A stretch of 64,000 bases of DNA from Flavobacterium fryxellicola (GCF_900143245.1 NZ_FRDK01000001.1:744001-808000), one strand, 5' to 3'; counted from the first letter of the stretch, positions 38,049 through 48,499 are shown. Notes: generated by a model from the sequence alone, not told the origin. Program-made: numbers and translations.

Positions 38049-38482
38049 TTAATTGTTTGATCCGCACTTGGCAGTGAAATGTTGGACATTTAACTTTTTA
38101 AACATTAATTCAAAGTCTTCAATTTTAGTATTATATTCCGTCTTTCCATATTTCAAAAAAACGGTTATTTTTAAATCGCTTTTTATGGTCAATTTTTTTG
38201 TGTAAGGTTTGCATCCTCGTCCATAAAATTTCATAAAAACGGTATTTTTAATAATGCTCGCGGAATTTATATAGAAAAGGTTACTCCATCAAAATCGCTA
38301 CAACAGTGTACATTGATCTTATTGTTTCCGGAATATATTTCTGTAAAAGTACGAATTAAGGTGTCTTTGGTCTTTTTTTCAACAATTAATAATTCTATTA
38401 AGAAATTTTTGTTTGTGGTTTCGATTTGCGCAGCCATTGAAAAATAAAAAAGTAGTGCTGATAGGTAGATAAATTTGTTCAT
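38049..38482 (-). pseudogene. frameshifted small secreted protein gene
   Basis: The 5' frame (38267-38482) encodes a signal peptide (MNKFIYLSALLFYFSMAAQ) and continues to FDGVTF, then hits TAA. A second frame continues without gap from there (YINSASIIKNTVFMKF ... to 38049). Adding one T to the ACCTTTTC run would fuse them into a 144-residue secreted protein (434 bp present, 435 needed). It is either a real 1-bp deletion or a homopolymer sequencing error. The regular frame suggests a carboxypeptidase-regulatory-like beta domain, but I do not recognise it with confidence. Confidence 0.6.
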
Positions 38483-38505
38483 TTGAAATGCACTATTTGA
38501 AATTA

Positions 38506-39597
38506 TTATCGCTTATTTGTATTTGGAAAAATTACCTTGTCAGGATTTTTCTTAAGTTCATTCATTACGGCTTCAAATAGGTGCTTCTTGACTTTACCTG
38601 AATTTTTTGGTTCAACAAGGTATCGCACGATGACTTCTATCCACGTGTTGGCATTAGCTTTTAAAACAACAGAAGGATATTCAGTTACATTGAGTTCGTC
38701 CACAGGAGTGTCTGCTAATATTTTTTTAAATCGCTTTACCCGTCTAACCATGGCTTCACCAATTTCCTCTGTAACCACACGTATTATGGTATCTTCAGTA
38801 AATTTAAAATCGCTATCATATGAAATAAATATGCTCAGTTCGTTCCAGATGAAAGGAAATAGCGGCCATGAGTAATTATAGACAAATTCACTAAATACTT
38901 TTGAGTTGGCAAATCGGATAATGCGCCCACTAGGATGGTCGCTTGACAAATAATCACCGTTGAACTCCCATAATGTTGTATCAACGTAGCTTACATTGAT
39001 GACATCGCCATATACCGCCCCTATTCGGATGCGGTCGCCAACTTCATACGGCTTACGGACCAGAATGTATAACCAACCAAAAAAGCTGACAATCAAATTT
39101 TGTAAAGCGAATCCAAGTATAAGAGTTACAATACCAAACGAAACCATTGCGGCATACCAATTGGCAAACAGCAGCGAGAGAATAATTACGAGTATAAACA
39201 AGGCGGCAAGCAAGTCAGCAATACGATTGAAATTAAAAATGGTGGTTTTATTTTCTATTTTTCTGCCAAATATTTTTTTCAAAAGTCGGGTCGCCAACAG
39301 CACCAAAGAAATCAGCATAACGGCAAGTACAACTTTTTGCGCTAGTGGGATATAAATACTCGAAATAGGCAAACGTTTCCAACCTATTAGATAATAAAGA
39401 GCGCCGAATATCACAAAAATAACTGCTGTTACGCTTATAAAAGGCACCTCTTTTTTTAATGTAACAGTATTTTCCTCTTGTATAACAGTAGAGTTTTCAC
39501 TCAAGGCTCTTTGTACTTTTTCATCTTGTTTAATATCTTCTATTTCTTTATCTTCTTTTGGATCTGAAGTTTTCATGTTCTTATATTTTGATGTCAT
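38506..39597 (-). CDS. mechanosensitive ion channel (MscS family)
   Basis: 363 residues: an acidic cytosolic N-terminus (about 1-48), three to four membrane helices (about 50-170) ending in the pore-like helix FGIVTLILGFALQNLIVSFFG, then the MscS beta domain (VGDRIRIGAVYGDVINVSY) and an alpha/beta C-terminus. It opens on membrane tension to release osmolytes. Start at 39597 or MKTSDPKE at 39576. Confidence 0.87.
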   Translation of the reverse strand: MTSKYKNMKTSDPKEDKEIEDIKQDEKVQRALSENSTVIQEENTVTLKKEVPFISVTAVIFVIFGALYYLIGWKRLPISSIYIPLAQKVVLAVMLISLVLLATRLLKKIFGRKIENKTTIFNFNRIADLLAALFILVIILSLLFANWYAAMVSFGIVTLILGFALQNLIVSFFGWLYILVRKPYEVGDRIRIGAVYGDVINVSYVDTTLWEFNGDYLSSDHPSGRIIRFANSKVFSEFVYNYSWPLFPFIWNELSIFISYDSDFKFTEDTIIRVVTEEIGEAMVRRVKRFKKILADTPVDELNVTEYPSVVLKANANTWIEVIVRYLVEPKNSGKVKKHLFEAVMNELKKNPDKVIFPNTNKR

Positions 39598-39895
39598 AAA
39601 TTTAATCTGCTTAAAAAAAAACTAGTTTAAGTCCTGCCACTTGATTTTATTCAGGGTGCGTGGTTGTTTTCAGCTTATAGTTAGTGCACAAATCACTTCA
39701 CTTATAATAATCACTGTTTAGCTATATAGAACGCTCAGCTTTGGCTTAAAGCCTCAATCAATAAGACCGTAATCTGTGCTAAACCATGTAAAATGGTGAT
39801 TTCTCATTGTACACAAAATATCAACTTACTTACGGGAATTAGTTCAAATAGCTGGAGCAAGTTAAATATGCTTCCCGCAAAGAGGAATTTAGTAT

Positions 39896-41206
39896 TTATT
39901 CCGACACTAATTTATTTGATCTTTCCAGTAAGTCATCAAGATCATTTGGTTCTTTTATGGACTGTTTTCCAACATTTACAATCATTTTTGCATGTCGTTT
40001 TATAGCGTTTTTAGCACTTTCGTTTTTAGTAAAGTGATTAATGGTTATTAGACCTTCCATTAGTCTAATAATAACGGAGGGACTTCCTGCTGAAAATTGA
40101 CGTATTTGGTTGAATGCAGCATTCAAAACTCCTTCAAAATTCAGGGTCACTGCAATTACTCTTAAGTTTTTTTCGGTATCAAATCTATATTTTGAGGGGA
40201 ATTTGACTTGAGCTAGAGAAGACATTATAGCTGTTAAGTTGTCAATACAAGCTATTGCGGTATATGGGTCATTGACACCTGGAGATAATGCTCTTGCTGC
40301 GATTTCGACCATTTGATGGATGGAGAATTCTAAGTCTTGTTGTGAAGTTCTTGTTCTTCCGATAATAAATTGATCTTGCACTTTTGAAAGCAAATTTGGG
40401 TCGATGTTACCGCTGTGATATACTTTTCCTATCTCAATATTTTCTACTAAATAATCTCCGGGTTTGACGTATAACTCCATCAGTGCATCATCAACAATCA
40501 TTAGGTCAAGCAATGATTCGCTGTCGATATACTGAATGTAACCACTTTTTAGAGATTTCATAACAGTAATGGTTTGATATTGAGACTTAATATGGTTGGG
40601 TTGACAAGAGTGTTCATCATCTAATTCGTCCCCTAATTGCTCAGGGAACAAATTCTTTATATGTGATGCAATAAAAGTATGAATATCCGAAATAACTTTA
40701 TCGGCTTGAATACTGATGGCTATTTGATGAATAAATACGATTAACAAGATGATGTTCACTACGGCTAAAATTATTGCCATAAGAATTGAAATTGCCGGAA
40801 TAAAATTAAATCTATCGGTTTCTTTAATGGCATTTAATACTAGTAAACAAAAAAGATAAGTAGACACGTAGGTACCCAACACCACTTGATTGAGTCTTAC
40901 GGCCATAAAGTTCTTAATTAATCTTGGGCCAAATTGGGAAGAGGCTAAGGTTAATGCCACCAGAGTTACTGAAAACACAGTACCGGCAACACCAATCATG
41001 GCACCTGAGATAGTTGATAATATACTTCGGGCCGAATCTGCACTACTTACAAAAAAGAATCGTTGCAGACCATCATATGGTATAGTTATCGTTCCGTCCA
41101 AGTAAACAAAGCCTATGGCTATGGGCACCGAGATGATAATGATTACTATAGGGATAAACCAAAAGGAAGATTTTAGTTCATTCCAAAAGAATAGAATTTT
41201 TTTCAT
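39896..41206 (-). CDS. DUF2254 membrane protein
   Basis: 436 residues with four hydrophobic helices in the first half (about 13-35, 60-90, 105-125, 140-165) and a soluble C-terminal half with ARALSPGVNDPYTAIACID, the signature I associate with DUF2254. Function unknown; an ion-transport or stress-membrane role is plausible next to MscS, but that is inference. The 298-bp gap to the MscS gene holds nothing clear. Confidence 0.85.
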   Translation of the reverse strand: MKKILFFWNELKSSFWFIPIVIIIISVPIAIGFVYLDGTITIPYDGLQRFFFVSSADSARSILSTISGAMIGVAGTVFSVTLVALTLASSQFGPRLIKNFMAVRLNQVVLGTYVSTYLFCLLVLNAIKETDRFNFIPAISILMAIILAVVNIILLIVFIHQIAISIQADKVISDIHTFIASHIKNLFPEQLGDELDDEHSCQPNHIKSQYQTITVMKSLKSGYIQYIDSESLLDLMIVDDALMELYVKPGDYLVENIEIGKVYHSGNIDPNLLSKVQDQFIIGRTRTSQQDLEFSIHQMVEIAARALSPGVNDPYTAIACIDNLTAIMSSLAQVKFPSKYRFDTEKNLRVIAVTLNFEGVLNAAFNQIRQFSAGSPSVIIRLMEGLITINHFTKNESAKNAIKRHAKMIVNVGKQSIKEPNDLDDLLERSNKLVSE

Positions 41207-41698
41207 ATCTAAATATAAATGTTATGCCTCAAGAACCGTTGTTAGAAGAATTATGTGGTACACCATCGTAACATGATTCCTCATTTTTGACTATGAGATT
41301 GTTAATTTACAAAAAAATCGTCACTGTAATATTTCCTTTGGTTTTAATTTAGAACACCTTGCGATTTTTAAATTAATGCTTCTAAATCAGCTTCTCGATT
41401 TAGTAAATGTAGTCGATTTTTCGGATAATAAAAATGGGTTTTGTTAATGGGTTTTGAACAAATGTAAAATTTAAAGTTGTCAACGGGTCAAAATAGTTGA
41501 CTGATTTTGTATTATAGATCGTATGCATTTAGATGTAAAAATATTTATAAAACTAAAGTGCAAATTCTTGAAGTCAACAGCTTTTAACAAACTTAGATAC
41601 AGCTGTAAATTTTTTTAGGGTTCTTTATCAAAGTACAAAATGAATTTTATAAAAATTTAAAACTTAAAAAACTGCACAACACTTTGTATTTTTGCACT
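41207..41698. other. 492-bp intergenic region with a -7 element at its end
   Basis: No coding frame or RNA recognised. Near the right end TATTTTTG (41687-41694) fits the Bacteroidota -7 element only 5 bp before the ATG at 41699, so the downstream mRNA may be leaderless. Confidence 0.45.
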
Positions 41699-42157
41699 AT
41701 GAACGACAATTTTATAAAAGAATATTTTGGAATCGGAATTCAAAATGGTAAAACTCCTGAGAACTTAGGTGTTTTATGGCGTACTGCGCAAAATTTAGGA
41801 GCGAGTTATATTTTTACTATTGGAAATCGCTATGCTAAGCAAGCATGTGACACGCACAATGCCGTAGATTCAATACCTTATTTTCATTATGAGTCGTTTG
41901 AAGATTTCTATAAAAACCTGCCCAAAGGCGCTCGCTTGGTGGGTGTTGAATTGGATGAAAATGCCACTGATCTGGAAACTTTTGAACATCCAAGACGTTG
42001 CGTTTATTTATTAGGTGCGGAGGATAATGGTCTTACCAAAAAAGCCATTGAAAAATGTCATTATTTAGTAAAATTCAAATCCGAAAAAAGCTTAAATGTA
42101 TCGGTTGCAGGAAGTATTGTGCTGTATGATAGAGGTCTTAACAAGCCCAGATCATAA
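41699..42157 (+). CDS. SpoU-family RNA 2'-O-methyltransferase
   Basis: 152 residues of the SPOUT class: motif 1 region KTPENLGVLWRTAQNLGA, motif 2 LLGAEDNGLTKKAIEKC and motif 3 SLNVSVAGSIVLYDR, which form the trefoil knot binding AdoMet. It has the compact size of TrmL-like enzymes without an N-terminal RNA domain; the target nucleotide is not determinable. The start was chosen at ATG 41699 because the longer frame includes the -7 element. Confidence 0.9.
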   Translation: MNDNFIKEYFGIGIQNGKTPENLGVLWRTAQNLGASYIFTIGNRYAKQACDTHNAVDSIPYFHYESFEDFYKNLPKGARLVGVELDENATDLETFEHPRRCVYLLGAEDNGLTKKAIEKCHYLVKFKSEKSLNVSVAGSIVLYDRGLNKPRS

Positions 42158-42307
42158 AGGAAAGTCATAATTTATCTTATTTTATTGTTTTTTATCACGA
42201 TTTCATAAGCAAGAAATGATCTTGAAAATCAATCCATAGTTCAATCCTTTTTTTTATGATGATGTATAAAACAAAAAAATTGTTTGACTATCACAAAGGA
42301 AGACAAA

Positions 42308-42340
42308 AAAATCCCGCCTAAAAAAAAGACGGGATATAAG
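42308..42340 (-). terminator. terminator after the MMPL transporter gene
   Basis: ATCCCGTCT / AGGCGGGAT on the minus strand around a T-rich loop, followed by a T-run, about 35 bp past the stop at 42373. Confidence 0.7.
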
Positions 42341-42372
42341 GTATAGATTATTTTGATTGCTTATTTATTCTG

Positions 42373-44772
42373 TTAGTCGTCGACTTCATTTGGATTGTTT
42401 AAAATATCGATTTTTGGTTCGATGAATTCTTGCTTGTTAGTCAATGATTTGTTGAGTGTTAGAACCAAACAAGGTAATAACATCAAGTTAGACAACATTC
42501 CAAAAGCAAGTGTAATGGCAATCAACCCTCCTAAAGCGACAGTTCCACCAAAATCAGATAATAGAAACACGGAGAAGCCAACAAATAATACCACTGAGGT
42601 GTAAAACATGCTGATACCAGATTCTTTTATTGTAGCAAAAACGGATTTTTTAATTTTCCAATTGTTGTGTTTTAATTCTTGACGGTATTGAGCCAAAAAG
42701 TGAATGGTGTCATCTACCGATAATCCAAATGCGATACTGAATACTAAAATAGTGGAAGGTTTTAATGGAATTCCGAAAAAACCCATCAATCCAGCGGTGA
42801 TTACGAGCGGCAGTAAATTTGGAATCAAGGACACCACTACCATTTTGAAAGAACGAAACATAAAAACCATTAATAACGAAATCAAGAATACCGCAAACAG
42901 TAAGGAGCTGACTAAGTTGTCTAATAAATACTGCGTTCCTTTTTCAAATACCAGTGCCTTTCCGGTCATGACCACATTGTAGCGGTCTTTCGGGAAAACT
43001 TCATTGGCTTTGGTCCAAAGCTTATCTTCAATTTTAGCCATGTTTCCCGTACCAATATCTCTCATAAATGTGGTAATTCTAGCGACTTGTCCCGTGCTGT
43101 CTACATAGCTCTTCATTAAGTTATCCTTAGTGTTTTTAGTGGCATTTTTAGCATAGCCCAAAATAAAACCTTGCTCTTGCGAGCTAGGCAAATCATAATA
43201 TTCAGGATTGCCGTTGTAGTAGGCTTGTTTAGAATATTTAACTAAATTTAATATTGAAATAGGTTTAGAAAGTTCTGGAATTTCTTCTATGGTTTGTTGC
43301 AATTCGTCCATTTTACTCAAAGTAGACAGTTTCATAACCCCTTTTTTTCTTTTGGTGTCCACCGTAATTTCAAGAGGCATGATTCCTTCAAATTCTTTTT
43401 CGAAAAATAAAATATCTTTGTAAAAACTGGTATTTTTAGGCATGTCTTCAATCAAACTTCCAGATGTTTTAATTTTAAGAGCACCTATAATGCTTACTAA
43501 AAATACAATCAAGGCAATGCTATAAACATAACGTCTGTTGTGTTTTACTGTTTTTTCAATCCAATTAATAAATACGCGGGTATAATTGCGGTTGAGGTGT
43601 TCTAAATGCTTTTGTTTGGGAACGGGTTGATAACTGTAATAAATAGGAATTACAATCAAGCATAAGAAAAATAGCGATACAATGCTCAGTGAAGATATAA
43701 TTCCAAATTCCTTCAAAAGTTGACTACTGGTAATAATAAAAGTGGCAAATCCAGCTGCTGTGGTTAAATTGGTCATCAAAGTGGCGGTCCCTACTTTGGT
43801 AATGACACGCTGTAATGCTTTTGCTTTATTCCTGTGTGCGCTGTATTCTTGCTGGTATTTATTAGTCAAGAAAATACAGTTGGGGATTCCAATTACGATA
43901 ACCAGCGTTGGCACTAGTGCTGTAAGTACTGTGATGTGATAATTGAACAATCCTAATAATCCAAAAGTCCACATCACCCCAATAATCACAATTAAAATAG
44001 CGATTATAGTAGCTCTAAATGAACGGAAAAAGAAGAAAAATATCAACGAGGTGAGCAATAGCGAAGCGCCAATAAATAAACTAATTTCGTTTAAAATGCT
44101 CATGGCATTCAACGTACGGATGTAAGGCATTCCAGAAACACGCAAGTCTATCCCAGTTTCTTTTTCGAAAGCATTGATCTTTGGAATAAAATCATTTACA
44201 ATATATTCTTTTCGGCCTGCTGTATTGACAATTTGTTTGTCTAAATAGATTGCGGAACGAATGCTCCCGCTTTTTTTATTAAAAAGTAACCCTTCATAAA
44301 AAGGCATGTTTTGGAACAAATCTTTTTTAATGCTATTTATATATTCCTGACTGTTAGTTTTATTTATATCTACAAAAGGGATAAGTTCAAAAGTCTGCAA
44401 AGAGTCATTTTTCTTGAGCTGTTTTAAATCATTGATAGACACGACTAAATCGACTTCCTTTTGCGCTTTTATAGCAGTCATTAATTTGTTCCAAGCAGCA
44501 AAGGCTTTGGGTGAAAAAAAAGTATCGTCTTTTACCCCAACAACAATCAAGTTTCCTTCTTCTCCAAATTTATTTAGAAAGGCATTGTACTCCATGTTGA
44601 CACTATTGTCATCAGGTAATAAATTAGCTTCGGTGAATGAAAACTGAATATTTTTCCACTGTAAGGCTAATAGCGCTGTTATCACAACAATAATGGATAA
44701 CATTAAAATTCTATTTCTAAGGACAATTCGAGCTATTAATTCCCAAAATCCCAAACTAAACCACTTGTTCAT
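42373..44772 (-). CDS. RND superfamily (MMPL/HpnN-like) transporter
   Basis: 799 residues with two repeats of one plus five transmembrane helices and large periplasmic loops (about 50-220 and 440-610). The sterol-sensing-like blocks include PTLVIVIGIPNCIFL and IAFGLSVDDTIHFLAQYR with the Asp residues typical of proton-driven transport. Family members export hydrophobic lipids or hopanoids; the substrate here is unknown. The start MNKWFSLGFW at 44772 was chosen over an upstream extension. Confidence 0.88.
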   Translation of the reverse strand: MNKWFSLGFWELIARIVLRNRILMLSIIVVITALLALQWKNIQFSFTEANLLPDDNSVNMEYNAFLNKFGEEGNLIVVGVKDDTFFSPKAFAAWNKLMTAIKAQKEVDLVVSINDLKQLKKNDSLQTFELIPFVDINKTNSQEYINSIKKDLFQNMPFYEGLLFNKKSGSIRSAIYLDKQIVNTAGRKEYIVNDFIPKINAFEKETGIDLRVSGMPYIRTLNAMSILNEISLFIGASLLLTSLIFFFFFRSFRATIIAILIVIIGVMWTFGLLGLFNYHITVLTALVPTLVIVIGIPNCIFLTNKYQQEYSAHRNKAKALQRVITKVGTATLMTNLTTAAGFATFIITSSQLLKEFGIISSLSIVSLFFLCLIVIPIYYSYQPVPKQKHLEHLNRNYTRVFINWIEKTVKHNRRYVYSIALIVFLVSIIGALKIKTSGSLIEDMPKNTSFYKDILFFEKEFEGIMPLEITVDTKRKKGVMKLSTLSKMDELQQTIEEIPELSKPISILNLVKYSKQAYYNGNPEYYDLPSSQEQGFILGYAKNATKNTKDNLMKSYVDSTGQVARITTFMRDIGTGNMAKIEDKLWTKANEVFPKDRYNVVMTGKALVFEKGTQYLLDNLVSSLLFAVFLISLLMVFMFRSFKMVVVSLIPNLLPLVITAGLMGFFGIPLKPSTILVFSIAFGLSVDDTIHFLAQYRQELKHNNWKIKKSVFATIKESGISMFYTSVVLFVGFSVFLLSDFGGTVALGGLIAITLAFGMLSNLMLLPCLVLTLNKSLTNKQEFIEPKIDILNNPNEVDD

Positions 44773-44968
44773 ATTTGCTATATAAAGGCTGCAAAGGTAG
44801 TTAAAACCGCTATAAATCATTGGTTTTAGTGTACTAATTTTGTTGGTTTTTGGTCTGGCGGTTTGATTTTTATTTTATTTGTAATTAGAAAAAAATTAAA
44901 ATATAAATGATACATTTGATTCTGCGTCTTCAGTTACTATAGTTGAGGATAATCACCTAAAATAGGAT

Positions 44969-47239
44969 ATGAAGAATTATAAAAACACCATTTTTTATTT
45001 GGTTATAACAGGCGGTTTCACAGCTTTAATGTATTGGATTATAACCAAAGGAAAACATTTAGAAGTAGCCAAAACAATAGAGACGCCGGAGAGCGGAAAT
45101 GGTTCTTGGGGAGATTTTCTGAGTTCGATGCAGTATAATTTTCAGGATCCTTTGGCTATTCAACTGGCCCAAATTATAACTATTATTCTTGTTGCGCGTG
45201 TCTTTGGCTGGATCTTCAAGAAAATTGGACAGCCCTCAGTAATTGGGGAAATTATTGCCGGAATTGTTCTTGGACCCTCGTTATTGGGGATGTATTTTCC
45301 AGAATTTTCTGCAGCCTTATTTCCAGTTGAATCATTGGGTAATCTGAAGTTTTTAAGTCAGATTGGGTTGATTTTATTTATGTTCGTCATCGGAATGGAA
45401 CTCGATTTAAAAGTGCTGAAGAACAAAGCAAATGAAGCGGTGGTAATCAGTCATGCTAGTATTGTTATTCCTTTTGCGCTAGGGATTGGATTAGCCTATT
45501 TTGTATACAATCGATTTGCTCCGGAAGGGGTAAAGTTTTTGTCTTTCAGTTTATTTATGGGAATTGCTTTGAGTATCACTGCTTTTCCGGTATTGGCCAG
45601 AATTGTACAAGAACGGGGGATTCACAAAACGAAATTAGGAGCTATTGTTATTACGTGTGCCGCGGCAGATGATATTACGGCTTGGTGTATTTTAGCCGTG
45701 GTTATTGCCATTGTAAAAGCGGGAACGTTTGTTAGTTCGTTGTATATTATCCTGCTGGCCGTCATTTATGTGCTTGCTATGATTTACATTGTAAAGCCAT
45801 TTTTAAAAAGAATTGGAGATTTGTATGGTTCAAAAGACACCATAATTAAACCAGTTGTAGCTATCTTTTTTCTCGTTTTAATCATTTCGTCTTATGCCAC
45901 TGAGGTGATTGGCATTCATGCCTTATTTGGTGCTTTTATGGCGGGAGCGATTATGCCAGATGTTCCAAAATTCAGAACCATCTTCATAGAAAAAGTAGAG
46001 GATGTGGCGTTGATACTTTTACTTCCTTTATTTTTTGTATTCACGGGTTTAAAAACGGAGATTGGACTTATAAATGATCCGTATTTATGGAAAGTTACGG
46101 GTTTTATTATACTGGTCGCTGTAGTAGGGAAGTTTTTGGGAAGTGCTTTGGCAGCTAAATTTGTGGGGCAAAGTTGGCGCGATAGTTTGACAATTGGCGC
46201 TTTGATGAATACCCGAGGTTTGATGGAATTGATTGTACTAAACATTGGATTAGAGCTTAAAGTCTTAACGCCCGAAGTGTTTACTATGATGGTAATTATG
46301 GCTTTGGTTACTACTTTTATGACTGGACCAGCTTTAGACTTAATCAATTATATCTTTAAAACAAAAGATGGTGTTGAAATTCTGGAGCCAACAAACCATA
46401 ATAAATACCGCGTTTTAATCTCGTTTGGAAACAATGAAAAAGGGAAATCGTTGTTGCGCTTGGCCAACAGTCTAATTAAAAAGCAAAAAAATAGCTCCAG
46501 TATTACGGTAATGCATTTGTCTTTGAGTGATGAGATGCACACTTTTAATATGGATGATAAAGAGAAAAATAGTTTTTATCCAATTGTGGAAGAGTCGCAA
46601 CTGCTGAAACAAGATATCACGACCATCTTCAAGGCAACGATGGATATTGAAACCGAAATTGCTGACGTAGCCAATCAAGGAGATTATGATTTATTATTGA
46701 TAGGTTTGGGAAAATCTATTTTTGAAGGTACGATCCTGGGTAAAGTAATTGGGTTTACTACCCGAATTATCAATCCAGATCGTTTAATTGATAAGTTTAC
46801 AGGGAAAGAAGGCTTGTTTGAAAATTCCCCTTTTGATGAAAGAACCAGACAAATTATTTCTAAAACGAAGATGCCTATTGGTATTTTAATTGATAAAGAT
46901 TTACAGCAAGTAAATCATGTTTTTATTCCAATATTTAGTCCAGAGGATTCGTTCGTGATCGATTATATTCAAAAATTAGTATACAATAACAATTCTAAAA
47001 TTGTTATTTTGGATGTGAATGGACATCTCACAACTAATTTTGTAATCAAGAGTGCTATTGATTCATTGGAACAAAAATATCCAAATAACATTAGTTTGAT
47101 AACGGATAAAACTATTAAAAAGGAATTTTTAGACCAACAGGATTTAATGTTAATTAGTCTTGAAAGTTGGAAACAGTTAGTTGATTCCAGAAGTATTTGG
47201 CTCAGCGATGTTCCTTCAGTATTAATTTTGAAACAATAA
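44969..47239 (+). CDS. cation:proton antiporter (CPA2 family)
   Basis: 756 residues. An N-terminal helix and a periplasmic stretch precede a Na+/H+ exchanger domain of about 12 helices (about 60-455) with the QPSVIGEIIAGIVLGPSLLG entry motif and the central Asp-Asp pair in TCAAADDITAWC. The C-terminal ~280 residues form a cytosolic domain resembling two universal-stress-protein folds. Likely pH or cation homeostasis. sugE-like follows after 1 bp. Confidence 0.9.
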   Translation: MKNYKNTIFYLVITGGFTALMYWIITKGKHLEVAKTIETPESGNGSWGDFLSSMQYNFQDPLAIQLAQIITIILVARVFGWIFKKIGQPSVIGEIIAGIVLGPSLLGMYFPEFSAALFPVESLGNLKFLSQIGLILFMFVIGMELDLKVLKNKANEAVVISHASIVIPFALGIGLAYFVYNRFAPEGVKFLSFSLFMGIALSITAFPVLARIVQERGIHKTKLGAIVITCAAADDITAWCILAVVIAIVKAGTFVSSLYIILLAVIYVLAMIYIVKPFLKRIGDLYGSKDTIIKPVVAIFFLVLIISSYATEVIGIHALFGAFMAGAIMPDVPKFRTIFIEKVEDVALILLLPLFFVFTGLKTEIGLINDPYLWKVTGFIILVAVVGKFLGSALAAKFVGQSWRDSLTIGALMNTRGLMELIVLNIGLELKVLTPEVFTMMVIMALVTTFMTGPALDLINYIFKTKDGVEILEPTNHNKYRVLISFGNNEKGKSLLRLANSLIKKQKNSSSITVMHLSLSDEMHTFNMDDKEKNSFYPIVEESQLLKQDITTIFKATMDIETEIADVANQGDYDLLLIGLGKSIFEGTILGKVIGFTTRIINPDRLIDKFTGKEGLFENSPFDERTRQIISKTKMPIGILIDKDLQQVNHVFIPIFSPEDSFVIDYIQKLVYNNNSKIVILDVNGHLTTNFVIKSAIDSLEQKYPNNISLITDKTIKKEFLDQQDLMLISLESWKQLVDSRSIWLSDVPSVLILKQ

Positions 47240-47240
47240 C

Positions 47241-47570
47241 ATGAACTGGATTTTATTAATTATCGGAGGCCTTTTCGAAGTCGGTTTTGCTACTTGTTTG
47301 GGCAAAGCCAAAGAAAGCACCGGAATGACAGCAACCTTATGGTTGGGCGGATTTTTGGTTTGTTTGACAATTAGTATGGTCTTGCTTTACAAAGCGACGC
47401 AAACCTTGCCTATTGGAACCGCTTATGCAGTTTGGACGGGTATTGGAGCTGTGGGAACCGTATTAGTTGGAATTTTCATATTCAAAGAACCCGCTGATTT
47501 CTGGCGACTGTTTTTTATTACCACATTGATTAGTTCTATTATTGGATTGAAATTTGTGTCCAGTCATTAA
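47241..47570 (+). CDS. SMR family transporter, SugE/Gdx type
   Basis: 109 residues, four helices, with the proton-coupling Glu in GGLFEVGFA (Glu13) and the SugE/Gdx signature LPIGTAYAVWTGIGAVG. SugE-type proteins export guanidinium; others export quaternary ammonium compounds. It is 1 bp after the antiporter gene, so part of one operon. No guanidine riboswitch is seen upstream. Confidence 0.88.
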   Translation: MNWILLIIGGLFEVGFATCLGKAKESTGMTATLWLGGFLVCLTISMVLLYKATQTLPIGTAYAVWTGIGAVGTVLVGIFIFKEPADFWRLFFITTLISSIIGLKFVSSH

Positions 47571-47763
47571 TTGGATTCGCTAACAATACTAGGAAGTCAT
47601 TTGTTGTTTATTACCTGCTTTTTTGAACCGCAGTCACTTTATTGAGGTGCTTCAATTTATGTATTAGTATTTTATTTTAGCACTGATTAACGGCACGAAA
47701 CTATGTGAAAAGATTCGTAAAACACGGTCTTATTACCAATAAACAATTTCAAACTTTACAAAT

Positions 47764-48069
47764 ATGATTTTAACAACAACCAACTCTGTAGAAGATTATA
47801 GAATACTTGAGTACAACGGAATAGTTTCCGGAACTGCTGTAAACATGCAAAAAATGGGTTTGACTTTTAATATGCAAAAATACTATGCAGAAATTAGCGA
47901 AAGTATAGCTGATGTAAAAGATCAAGCATTTGCTAATTTAAAAGTTAATGCCGAGAAAATGAATGCTAATGCTGTGGTAGGAATTCAAGTAGATGTGGAA
48001 CTAAAAAGCGGTGAAGGGCTAATAGCAGTAATCATTACTGGAACTGCAGTGAGTATAGTAAAACGGTAA
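47764..48069 (+). CDS. YbjQ family protein
   Basis: 101 residues with the YbjQ/UPF0145 pattern: IVSGTAV near the start, AFANLKVNAEKMNANAVVGI in the middle and VIITGTAV at the end. These small beta-rich proteins form oligomers with an unknown, possibly metal-related role. Last plus-strand gene before the minus-strand toxin array. Confidence 0.83.
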   Translation: MILTTTNSVEDYRILEYNGIVSGTAVNMQKMGLTFNMQKYYAEISESIADVKDQAFANLKVNAEKMNANAVVGIQVDVELKSGEGLIAVIITGTAVSIVKR

Positions 48070-48220
48070 GTAGTATAAAAGATACTGTTTACTGTTTGGT
48101 TACTAAGTACACGGAGCTACTTAACATCAGATGGTATATTTAATGTATCGGTTGGTCATAGTTGGCTTAAGAGTATTGCTCAAGCCCAGAAATAGTTCTA
48201 TTCAAAATCTCATGAAATCA

Positions 48221-48258
48221 TAAAAAACCCGTCCTGTTACAATAACAGAACGGGTTTT
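48221..48258 (-). terminator. terminator, third (decayed) copy of the frr terminator
   Basis: AAAACCCGTTCTGTT / AACAGGACGGGTTTT on the minus strand, then T-rich sequence. It shares the loop and flanks with 54141-54173 and 57807-57839. Confidence 0.75.
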
Positions 48259-48278
48259 AAATATAAGTTGAACTGGAA

Positions 48279-48335
48279 TTACACCTTCATGATTTCGGCT
48301 TCTTTAACAGCTGGTGTTAGTTCACAGATCTTGCG
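48279..48335 (-). pseudogene. frr 3'-end remnant, copy C
   Basis: The minus strand encodes the last ~18 residues of ribosome recycling factor with changes (RKICELTPAVKEAEIMKV then TAA), followed by the copied terminator. It is the oldest-looking of the three frr tails and marks the distal end of the toxin array. The remaining 48336-48499 stretch has no gene. Confidence 0.7.
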
Positions 48336-48410
48336 GACAATCTATAACTAAAGAAACTTTATTTTTTTTACACTAACATAAAGTAAAATTATATTAATTC
48401 ATAAAAAGTA

Positions 48411-48436
48411 TCACGAGCGGGACGCTAGTACCAGCA
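48411..48436. repeat. GC-rich palindromic cassette-border motif, copy 1
   Basis: TCACGAGCGGGACGCTAGTA: CGAGCG and CGCT(A/C)G arms around GGA. It resembles the motif at 51162-51190 and 51057-51083 and the partial copies at 55251 and 55399. Confidence 0.5.
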
Positions 48437-48499
48437 TTAGAGAGAATTTTTAAGCTTATAATAGTTAGTACCAAATCATTGAAAGTGAATAATGTATTT

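Noticed and set aside
45916..46347. 143-codon minus-strand frame inside the CPA2 antiporter gene
   Set aside because: Antisense shadow of transmembrane codons; no independent evidence.
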